From JALOOE01 sp964423545 (GTDB lineage Bacteria > Chloroflexota > Anaerolineae > CG2-30-64-16), in assembly GCA_964423545.1 (NCBI GenBank), contig CAYRFV010000155.1:1-12934 (forward strand): 12,934 bases of DNA. Direction: 5' to 3'. The translations under genes were made by a program, and so were the position numbers. The notes under the pieces are model-generated. The model had not been told where the DNA came from. It made no database searches and saw only the letters and a list, made by a program, of their open reading frames with translations. Positions 6,727 through 12,934 of this stretch are shown here, piece after piece; within the stretch, counting starts at the first letter, position 1, and the number at the start of each line of letters is the position of its first letter.

Positions 6727-8280
6727 TCAAACCCGCGCTCCCCCTTCCATCGTCAACTCCGCCAGCCGATCCAGATGCGTGCGCAACGCCGGAAACAGCC
6801 CGCGATACACTTCCTGGTAAAGCTGCGTATACACCGCATGGCGCGCCGGGCAAGGCGACTCCCTGCCCGGCTCCAGCCCGGTCATGTGTGCTGCGGCATC
6901 GCGTACGTCGGAAAAAAGGCCTGCACCCGCAGCGGCGAGGATCCCCGCGCCGAGCGCCGACGCCTCGGCAGTTCGGCTGCGCTGCACGGGCTTGCCGGTC
7001 ACGTCGGCGATCATCTGCCGCCAGAGCGTGCTGCGGCTACCCCCGCCCATCACGACCAGCGCCGTGATCGGCTGCCCGGTCGCCGCCTCGATTCCCTCGA
7101 TGCAGAGGCGCTGCTCGAAGGCAATCCCTTCCAGAATCGCGCGATAGAGATGCCGCCGGTCATGGCTGCCGCGCCAGCCGACGATGATGCCGCTCGCCAG
7201 CGCGTCCCAGTGCGGGCTGAGGACGCTGTTCCAGTACGGGACCAACATCAGACCGCCCGCACCAGGCGGCAGATCGGCGATCGCCGCATCCCACGCATCG
7301 AGACCTGCCAGGCCGGTCGCGACCTCTCGGGCCGGATCGCCTTGACCAAACCGCTCCTGAAACCAACTCACCGTATATGTGCCGCCCATCAGCGCGGTTT
7401 CCAGGAAGAAAGCGCCGGCAATGCCGCTGTTGGTGGTGCGGAAAGCCCGATCGGCAAGATACGCATCGGCATGCGCGCCGAGGATGACCGACGTGCCCAG
7501 GCTGAGGTATGCCGGACCGTAGCCTGTCACGCCCGCCCCTAGCCCGGCGGCCTGCCCATCGCCCAACCCGCTGATCACCGCCAGGCCCGCAGGCATGTCA
7601 CACTGAGCCGCCGCTTCTGCGGTCACCCGGCCCAACACGGCTCCCGGCGGGACGAGCTCAGGCAGTTGCCCGGCGGAAAGGCCGGCTTCTCGCAACAGGT
7701 CAGGCTGCCAGGCATGTGCCTGCATGTCATACAGCCCGGTGGGATCGGCGCTGCCCCAGCTCGTACGAAGACCCCCGGTGAGACGTCGCACCAGGTACGC
7801 GTGCGTGTCGGGGTGCCAACGTGCGGCAGCGAAAAGCGCTGGCTCATGGCGCCGCAGCCACAGGATCTTGGCGATGGTCAGGTTGCGAGACAGCCGCTTG
7901 CCGGTGAGCCGATGGAAGCGCTCGCAGCCGATAGCGGCTTCGATCTCGGGCAGAATGGACGCAGCGCGATCGTCCATCCAGAGGATGGCGTCGCGCAGCG
8001 GCCGGCCATCAACGCCGATCGGAACAAAGGTTTCGCGCTGGTGGGCGATGCTGATCGCGGCGAGGCGACGCACGTCGATCTGAACAGCAATGTCACGCAG
8101 CGACCCAGTCAGCGCTATCCACCAGTCTTCGGCGGACTGCTCGTGCCAGCCTGGCCGGGGTTGCGAGACGTCGTGCTGGCGTCGCGCACTTGCCACCGCG
8201 ACGCCGTCGGTGGTCCACGCGATCGCCTTGGTTGCGGTCGTGCTGCAATCGACTCCGATGACCAGATCGCGCCGCATCAT
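6727..8280 (-). CDS. FGGY-family carbohydrate kinase (xylulokinase-like)
   Basis: A 517-residue protein with both FGGY halves. The N-terminal half has VIGVDCSTTATKA (7-19, ATPase fold with D11), AHQRETFVP (79-87) and ILWMDDRA (99-106). The C-terminal half has ISGLGDGQAAGLGAG (236-250), where D241 is the expected catalytic base, the phosphate-binding SLGTS (260-264), and MGGGSRSTLWRQMIADVTG (411-429) followed by SALGAG (441-446). The family phosphorylates sugars or polyols such as xylulose, ribulose, gluconate or glycerol. The neighbouring alpha-xylosidase makes xylulose attractive, but HQRE replaces the QMHG-type motif I expect in classical XylB and no xylose isomerase is present, so the substrate is open. 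Two ATGs are adjacent (8280 and 8277) with only a weak GGCGG upstream. It lies 30 bases after the GH140-like gene on the same strand. Confidence 0.85.
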   Translation of the reverse strand: MMRRDLVIGVDCSTTATKAIAWTTDGVAVASARRQHDVSQPRPGWHEQSAEDWWIALTGSLRDIAVQIDVRRLAAISIAHQRETFVPIGVDGRPLRDAILWMDDRAASILPEIEAAIGCERFHRLTGKRLSRNLTIAKILWLRRHEPALFAAARWHPDTHAYLVRRLTGGLRTSWGSADPTGLYDMQAHAWQPDLLREAGLSAGQLPELVPPGAVLGRVTAEAAAQCDMPAGLAVISGLGDGQAAGLGAGVTGYGPAYLSLGTSVILGAHADAYLADRAFRTTNSGIAGAFFLETALMGGTYTVSWFQERFGQGDPAREVATGLAGLDAWDAAIADLPPGAGGLMLVPYWNSVLSPHWDALASGIIVGWRGSHDRRHLYRAILEGIAFEQRLCIEGIEAATGQPITALVVMGGGSRSTLWRQMIADVTGKPVQRSRTAEASALGAGILAAAGAGLFSDVRDAAAHMTGLEPGRESPCPARHAVYTQLYQEVYRGLFPALRTHLDRLAELTMEGGARV

Positions 8281-8310
8281 GGTCCGCCGTTCGTCGTGTG
8301 CCCACCGGCC

Positions 8311-9678
8311 CTACAGGCCAGGCGGCCCAAAGCCCTGAGCCAGGTCATCCACCACCAACACCCAATCCGGCCCGTCCAACGGCGGAATGAAAGCCTGCGA
8401 GCCGCCGGCGGAAAACTCGCTGACCTTGCTTGCGACGCCGGTGCGCGGGTTGAACCACCATGCGAGCGCCCTGGCGCCGCGCAACACATCCGTGCGTACG
8501 ATGATCTCCTGGGGGAGCGGCGTGTAGACCATCAGCCAGCGTCCCTCGACGTCACGGAGTGCGCGCATGTGCTCATGACGGCCGATTGGGGCGCGGCCAA
8601 GCACGGCCTGGTCGGGGATGCGCGACAGGAGCGGTCGCGAGAGCAGCAATCGGCGCAAATAGCCGGCCTGGTGCGCGCCGGGACGGTCTAGCGCGGCCTG
8701 CCACGATCGGTCGGCCTGGTTGACCAAGTCGCGTTTCGCCGGGTCGTAAAACTGCCAGATGCTGTGATGACCGTAGGTGACACCGCAGGCGCCGGCGAAG
8801 ACGGACCGATAGAGCTGCTTGCGCACATCGTGGTCACGGTAGTACCCGTTCGCAGGATCCCACTGCGGCCAGGGCTTGACTGGATGATCCTCGTAGTTCG
8901 GCTCGCCGTCGAGCACCGGCCTCGCCGGCGCACGAGCGAGGTCGCGCGTCACCCAATCCCAGATCGGGACGTCGGGGCCGCCTCCGTGGCCCGATTGGGT
9001 CATGTTCATATCCAACCACGGCTCGTCGTGCAGCCATTCAGACGACGAATGGCCGCCGTTCGGATGATACGTCTTGAGCGGTCGCCCCCCTGCGCCCGCG
9101 TCGATGCCGGCCGCCATGGCGCGCCAGATGGGGCGCAGATCGACCTCGTCCGGGCCATGGTTGCCGGCCGGCTTGACGGCTGGCCGGTCGCCGCCGAGGA
9201 TCCAGAGCAGATTCGCCTGCCCTCGGTAACGTTCGCCCAGCCAACGACCGTAAGCGTACGCGTTCGTCGCGTCGAAGACGTGCGGCCCGACACCCCACAT
9301 TCCTGCCACCTTGTCACCCCAGGTCGGCAGAAGCCCGATGTAGAGCCCTCGGCCGGCGGCGCTGCGAATCACTGCGTCGATGCGCCTGAAGTACGCCTCG
9401 TTCGGCCGCGCCGGATCGTCATCGATAAGCGGCAGCTCGCCGTACGCGTTGGGCGTGTGCAAACCATCGAACTCGGCGAGCGCCACAGCCTGGATCACGG
9501 TGAAGCCTTTGCGCCGCCGATTCTCCAGATAGGTTTCGGCTTCGTCCAGCGTGCAGCGATGGAACAGCTCCCAGGCCGTGTCGCCGAGCCAGAAAAAGGG
9601 GCGACCGCTGGCGGTGACGAGGCTGCGCCGGTCATCGCTGACGCAGACCGGTTCGATCGGAAAGGACGGAGTCATCAT
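8311..9678 (-). CDS. GH140-like (apiosidase family, DUF4038) glycoside hydrolase
   Basis: A 455-residue protein. It begins with a short strand and then RPFFWLGDTAWELFHR (26-41), typical of the DUF4038 catalytic barrel now classed with GH140. Further motifs are YLENRRRKGFTVIQAV (50-65), GLLPTWGDK (115-123), LLWILGGDRP (157-166) and VLDGEPNYEDHP (255-266). D164 and E259 are the likely catalytic pair by comparison with the characterised endo-apiosidase BT1012. A C-terminal beta-domain (about 376-450; WWFNPRTG, PDWVLVVDD) resembles the putative collagen-binding domain usually attached. Characterised members act on apiose linkages in rhamnogalacturonan II, but many uncharacterised relatives exist and this one may differ. 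No signal peptide. Two ATGs are near each other (9678, 9675). AGGGAG overlaps the stop of the preceding GH31 gene, 15 bases upstream, so the two are probably coupled. Confidence 0.85.
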   Translation of the reverse strand: MMTPSFPIEPVCVSDDRRSLVTASGRPFFWLGDTAWELFHRCTLDEAETYLENRRRKGFTVIQAVALAEFDGLHTPNAYGELPLIDDDPARPNEAYFRRIDAVIRSAAGRGLYIGLLPTWGDKVAGMWGVGPHVFDATNAYAYGRWLGERYRGQANLLWILGGDRPAVKPAGNHGPDEVDLRPIWRAMAAGIDAGAGGRPLKTYHPNGGHSSSEWLHDEPWLDMNMTQSGHGGGPDVPIWDWVTRDLARAPARPVLDGEPNYEDHPVKPWPQWDPANGYYRDHDVRKQLYRSVFAGACGVTYGHHSIWQFYDPAKRDLVNQADRSWQAALDRPGAHQAGYLRRLLLSRPLLSRIPDQAVLGRAPIGRHEHMRALRDVEGRWLMVYTPLPQEIIVRTDVLRGARALAWWFNPRTGVASKVSEFSAGGSQAFIPPLDGPDWVLVVDDLAQGFGPPGL

Positions 9679-9693
9679 GTCGACAGGCGCTCC

Positions 9694-12138
9694 CTAGAAC
9701 AGGCTCTCGAGGGCCGCGATCTGTGCGTCACTCAGGCCGCTGAAGCTGCGCAGCGAAACTGCGCCGGACGTCACCATGGGCCACTCACGGTCGATGCGCT
9801 CCTTGAGCCGCGTATCGAGCCGGAACGCAGTCAGCAGCCTGCGCAACGTAGCGGCCGACCGGCTGCCACGTGCGAGGAGCATGTCGCCTTCGGCGGAGAC
9901 GGTCACCTCGAGCGTGTCTGCCGGCGTAAGCGTCACGGGCGCGAGGCGGACCGACTGTGTCGTCGCATCGTATTCGAAGCTCGTCGCAACAGGCGATCCG
10001 TTCACGGCGACTGCGATGCTTGCGGGTCGCGCGATGCCGCGCAGACAAAGCTCATAGGTGCGCTCCGCCGGCGCCAGTCCTGCCTCGCCGGCCACCGGCG
10101 CGATCCTGAAGTGCAGCTTGTCGCCGTGCCACTCCTGGACAAACGCCGTGAGCGCGTAGCGCCCGCGCAGGTAGTCGGTCGTATCGCCGTCATCCTCGTA
10201 CAACTCGAAACGGTTGTCCGCACCGGGGAACACCACCACGCGCAGGAACCCAGGGTTCTCAACCCCGCCCCAACCGGAGTCAGGAGCAAGGGGCACGATC
10301 GCGCCGGACTTGGCGAAAACCGGGATGTCCTCCAATCCGCCATAGACGGCGCGCCAGCCGCCGGAGAAGCGCTCCCCGGTCACAAAGTCGAACCAGTCCC
10401 CTTCAGGCAGCCAGACCGTCTGCCGGCTCAGCCGCGTTTCTGCGTCGGCAGGCGCAACGAACGGCGCCGCGATCAGCTCGCTCCCGAACCAGTATTGCTG
10501 CCCGCACTCATACGCGGCCTCCTGATCGGGATGCGAGTAGTAGAGCGGTGTGACAAGCGGCAGGCCGGTCGTGTGGTTGCGCCAGGCCATAGAATAGAGA
10601 TAGGGAATAAACCGATGGCGCAGCCGCAGTGCAGCGCTCGCAGCACGCTCGGCAGCCGGGCCGCGTCCCCACGGTCGTCGCTCATGGTATGAGTTCTTGG
10701 TGCTGTGCAGGCGCAGGATCGGGCTGAAGACGCCGTACTGCACCCAGCGAGTGTACAGCTCATCGTCCTCGATGCCCCACATGTGGCCGCCGATGTCGTG
10801 GCTCCACCAGCCGTAGCCGACGTTGGCCGCGGTCGCGGTGAATGCCGGCTGATGGGCCAGCGCCTCCCAGCCCACAATCGTGTCGCCGCTGAAACCGATC
10901 GGATACCGATGGTTGCCCAGCCCGCCCCACCGCGAAAAGATGAACGGCCGTTTCCGCCCGTCCCGGCCCAGGTCGAGGTAATGCAGGTGGTTGAGCCACC
11001 AGAGGGGATCGAGGCCGGCCAGCTTCGCCTGCTTGCCCTGCTGCCAATCAAGCCACCAGAAATCGACCCCTTGCGCCTCATAGGGGTGATGCAGCAGCTC
11101 GAAGTAGCCTTGCATGAAGAGGGGATCGACGCAGTCAAACGGGAGCGGTTCGTTGGAGGCGGGATCGACGCCCATATGGCGGGCCAGAGCGGCGTACTGC
11201 GCCTCGTGCGGATGGACTCCTTCGGCAGGGTGCAGGTTGAGCCCGGTTCGCAGACCCAACGCATGAAGCGCGGCGATGAAGCCGGGCGGATCGGGGAACA
11301 GCTCGCGGTTCCAGGTGTAACCGGTCCAGCCCGTACACCGGTTGCCGGTGAGGGTGATGTGCCAGTCCATGTCCACGATGCAGACCGACAACGGCACGCA
11401 GTGAGCCTTGAACTCCTGCATCAGGCTCAGCAGCTCCTCCGCGGTGTAGGGCCAATAACGGCTCCACCAGTTGCCGAGGATGTATCGTGGGATCATCGGC
11501 GCTGGCCCCGCGACGGCGCTGAAGTCAGACAGGCAGCCGCCGTAGTCGTGCCCATAGCCGAAGAAGTAAACGTCGAGATTGCCTGGATGATCGCGCGCGA
11601 CCAACCAGCTCGCTTCATCGAAAACTAGCGATGCCGAATCATCCACCACGGCCCAGCCTGCGCGGCCCATCAGTCCCGGCTCCAGCGGCACCTCACCTGC
11701 GGCGCGATCCAGCGTGCGATAGGTTCCAAGCAGGTTGCCGCCGCGACGCGGATTGTCTCCAAAGCGCCAGGTCGCCCCGGTCGCCTTGACGACCACGCTG
11801 AGGTTCGTGGGGGTGAAGCCCTGATCCGTCGGCCGGAATGAGAGGCGCAGATGCGCCGTTTCGATCTCAATCTGGCGCCGTGCGCTCAAGCACGAACGCC
11901 CATCTGTCATCGAACCCGGCATCACCGTCTCGCCGTCGCGCCGGACATCAAAGGAGGGCGGTGTCTGGCGGCGATACCAAAAGGCCTGGCTGGCACGATC
12001 CTCGAACTGCTCCGTCGGGCTGTACTCCATGCGGATCAGTCGAGAGGTCAGCACCGTAAAGCGAACGCCTGGTCCGTACACGACGGCTGCAGGATCAGCA
12101 AGCGGAGCGAATGAGACGCGAAGATGAGAAGGAATCAT
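9694..12138 (-). CDS. Glycoside hydrolase family 31, distinct from YicI, with DUF5110 and a C-terminal extension
   Basis: An 814-residue protein. An N-terminal beta-sandwich (about 1-210; FTVLTSRLIRMEYSP at 27-41, YFFGYGHDYGGCL at about 191-203) is followed by a TIM barrel from about 215 (MIPRYILGNWWSRYW). The expected nucleophile is D364 in FWWLDWQQG and the acid/base D419 in GFSGDTIVGW; WWSHDIGGHMWG and RLHSTKN follow. A DUF5110-type beta domain carries FELYEDDGDTTDY near 645. The last ~62 residues (753-814) form an extra, probably helical tail ending SGLSDAQIAALESLF. The WLDW nucleophile motif differs from the KTDFGE of alpha-xylosidases and points to an alpha-glucosidase-like or less studied GH31 subgroup; specificity is unknown. 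No signal peptide. It lies 95 bases after the aldolase gene and 15 bases before the GH140-like gene. Only a weak GGTGG precedes the ATG. Confidence 0.9.
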   Translation of the reverse strand: MIPSHLRVSFAPLADPAAVVYGPGVRFTVLTSRLIRMEYSPTEQFEDRASQAFWYRRQTPPSFDVRRDGETVMPGSMTDGRSCLSARRQIEIETAHLRLSFRPTDQGFTPTNLSVVVKATGATWRFGDNPRRGGNLLGTYRTLDRAAGEVPLEPGLMGRAGWAVVDDSASLVFDEASWLVARDHPGNLDVYFFGYGHDYGGCLSDFSAVAGPAPMIPRYILGNWWSRYWPYTAEELLSLMQEFKAHCVPLSVCIVDMDWHITLTGNRCTGWTGYTWNRELFPDPPGFIAALHALGLRTGLNLHPAEGVHPHEAQYAALARHMGVDPASNEPLPFDCVDPLFMQGYFELLHHPYEAQGVDFWWLDWQQGKQAKLAGLDPLWWLNHLHYLDLGRDGRKRPFIFSRWGGLGNHRYPIGFSGDTIVGWEALAHQPAFTATAANVGYGWWSHDIGGHMWGIEDDELYTRWVQYGVFSPILRLHSTKNSYHERRPWGRGPAAERAASAALRLRHRFIPYLYSMAWRNHTTGLPLVTPLYYSHPDQEAAYECGQQYWFGSELIAAPFVAPADAETRLSRQTVWLPEGDWFDFVTGERFSGGWRAVYGGLEDIPVFAKSGAIVPLAPDSGWGGVENPGFLRVVVFPGADNRFELYEDDGDTTDYLRGRYALTAFVQEWHGDKLHFRIAPVAGEAGLAPAERTYELCLRGIARPASIAVAVNGSPVATSFEYDATTQSVRLAPVTLTPADTLEVTVSAEGDMLLARGSRSAATLRRLLTAFRLDTRLKERIDREWPMVTSGAVSLRSFSGLSDAQIAALESLF

Positions 12139-12164
12139 GGGACCACCGTCGTTGGATTGCCGGG

Positions 12165-12218
12165 GGCGGGAAGTGAGAGGTCATCAGGCCGTGCGGTGGC
12201 TGACGTCTGGTTCCCGCC
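12165..12218. repeat. Widely spaced inverted repeat in the aldolase-GH31 spacer
   Basis: GGCGGGAA (12165-12172) is complementary to TTCCCGCC (12211-12218) with a 38-base loop between. It occupies most of the 95-base spacer between the aldolase and GH31 genes and could fold in the operon transcript as a processing or attenuation structure. There is no T-tract, so it is unlikely to be a strong terminator. Confidence 0.3.
12181..12195 (-). promoter_or_regulatory. 15-base motif, copy 1, upstream of the GH31 gene
   Basis: On the minus strand CGCACGGCCTGATGA, 43 bases before the GH31 ATG. It matches 14 of 15 bases of the copy upstream of the aldolase gene at 12913-12927. A shared regulator or RNA-level site is possible; function unknown. 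Confidence 0.35.
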
Positions 12219-12233
12219 TTGCCTTGAGCCGGC

Positions 12234-12893
12234 CTAGCGCGCGGCCCGGATCCACGCAATCACCTGGCCGACCTTGGCCGCCAGGCCATCGTAATCGCGG
12301 GCCTTGAGCAGCGACGAGGTGATCAGCTTGGAGCCCATGCCTACGGCGGCCGCGCCAGCCTTGATCCAGGCGTTGACGCTTTCCTCGGTCGCGTCGACGC
12401 CGCCGGTGGGCAGCAGCCGGGTCCAGGGACAGGGCGCCATCACGGCGCTGATGAACTCCGGACCGCCCACGTTGCCCGGAAAGACCTTGCAGATCTCCAC
12501 GCCCAGCTCCTCGGCCGTGGCAATTTCAGTCGGGGTCAGACAGCCAGGAAGATAGGGAATCTTGCGCCGGTTGCAGAGCCGCGCAACTTCCGGATTGAGG
12601 CTGGGGCTGACGATGAAATTCGCGCCGCTGGCGATGAAGAGCGCGGCGGTCGGTGCATCGGGCACCGAACCGACACCGAGGATCACGTCCGATTTGGCCG
12701 TGCGCCGCACCAACTCGGTGAAGACCGGATAGGCCAGCTCGCCGCGATGGGTGAATTCCACGAGCCGCGCACCGCCGCGCATGCATGCCGCAACGACATC
12801 CGCAGCCACATCGACCTCGGCATGATAGAACAGCGGCAACAGACCGATATCGAGTAGCGAGTTGAGGACGTCCAGCCGGGAATACCGCGCCAT
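12234..12893 (-). CDS. eda: KDPG/KHG aldolase (2-dehydro-3-deoxy-phosphogluconate aldolase family)
   Basis: A 219-residue class I aldolase of usual length. E46 and R50 in LVEFTHRGELA correspond to E. coli Eda E45 and R49. K136 in EICKVFPGN corresponds to the Schiff-base lysine K133. VGSV (74-77), CLTPTEIATAEELG (118-131) and LLPTGGVDATEE complete the family pattern. It would split 2-keto-3-deoxy-6-phosphogluconate (or a related keto-deoxy acid) into pyruvate and glyceraldehyde-3-phosphate in the cytoplasm, linking sugar-acid catabolism to glycolysis. The start is fixed by AAGGAGGAG (12906-12898). It is the first gene of the minus-strand operon visible here; more genes or the promoter may lie beyond the window edge. 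A phosphate-free or galactonate-type substrate cannot be excluded. Confidence 0.92.
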   Translation of the reverse strand: MARYSRLDVLNSLLDIGLLPLFYHAEVDVAADVVAACMRGGARLVEFTHRGELAYPVFTELVRRTAKSDVILGVGSVPDAPTAALFIASGANFIVSPSLNPEVARLCNRRKIPYLPGCLTPTEIATAEELGVEICKVFPGNVGGPEFISAVMAPCPWTRLLPTGGVDATEESVNAWIKAGAAAVGMGSKLITSSLLKARDYDGLAAKVGQVIAWIRAAR

Positions 12894-12912
12894 GAAGCTC
12901 CTCCTTGAGGAT

Positions 12913-12932
12913 TCATCAGGCCTTGCGCCTGA
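12913..12932 (-). promoter_or_regulatory. 15-base motif, copy 2, with overlapping hairpin upstream of the aldolase gene
   Basis: On the minus strand CGCAAGGCCTGATGA (12927-12913) ends 19 bases before the aldolase ATG, just upstream of its ribosome binding site. It matches 14 of 15 bases of the copy before the GH31 gene. TCAGGC (12916-12921) and GCCTGA (12927-12932) also form a six-base-pair hairpin with loop CTTGC, so the site may work in RNA or as an operator. Confidence 0.35.
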
Positions 12933-12934
12933 AG

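Noticed and set aside
8764..10692. Very long open frame (642 codons) on the plus strand
   Set aside because: It lies antisense to the well-supported GH140-like and GH31 genes. Its protein is Arg/Pro/Val-rich with no recognisable motif, as expected for a mirror frame in GC-rich DNA.

Overview
The window is GC-rich, gene-dense bacterial DNA devoted to uptake and breakdown of plant-type glycosides. Two GH31 enzymes, one GH1 enzyme and one GH140-like (apiosidase-type) enzyme sit together with an FGGY sugar kinase, a KDPG/KHG aldolase and a major-facilitator transporter. The enzyme set, the codon use and the MFS and PHP protein styles resemble saccharolytic Chloroflexota (Anaerolineae/Caldilineae-like). 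That assignment is an inference from protein style; no rRNA or taxonomic marker gene is present.

Layout. (1) Positions 2-1232, plus strand: the C-terminal end of a PHP-type metal-dependent hydrolase, then, one base after its stop, a protein made of two tandem nucleotidyltransferase domains. The first domain has lost the HxGH signature and the second keeps it. (2) Positions 1206 to about 2540, minus strand: an MFS transporter whose 3' end overlaps the nucleotidyltransferase gene tail to tail. Its open frame runs about 50 codons upstream of its first ATG and contains the missing first membrane helix, but no ATG, GTG or TTG. (3) Positions 2570-2800: a divergent control region. An 11-bp perfect inverted repeat carries a -35 hexamer in each arm, one reading toward the transporter and one toward the alpha-xylosidase gene. 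(4) Positions 2801-5146, plus strand: an alpha-xylosidase closely resembling YicI, ending at a perfect 13-bp hairpin shared with the converging operon. (5) Positions 12893 down to 5218, minus strand: an apparent five-gene operon in the order KDPG/KHG aldolase, GH31, GH140-like, FGGY kinase, GH1.

How the genes may work together. None of the four glycosidases has a visible signal peptide, so they probably act in the cytoplasm on imported oligosaccharides. YicI-type enzymes remove alpha-xylose from isoprimeverose and xyloglucan fragments, GH1 enzymes remove beta-linked glucose or related sugars, and GH140 enzymes characterised so far release apiose-linked units from rhamnogalacturonan II. The kinase and aldolase would feed released sugars or sugar acids into central metabolism. 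The exact substrates of the second GH31, the GH140-like protein and the kinase cannot be fixed from sequence alone.

Most novel-looking signals: the symmetric bidirectional promoter/operator, the transporter with no visible start codon, the half-degenerate tandem nucleotidyltransferase, a 15-base motif repeated before two operon genes, and the dyad-rich spacer before the GH1 gene. No CRISPR array, tRNA, rRNA, insertion sequence or phage gene was seen.
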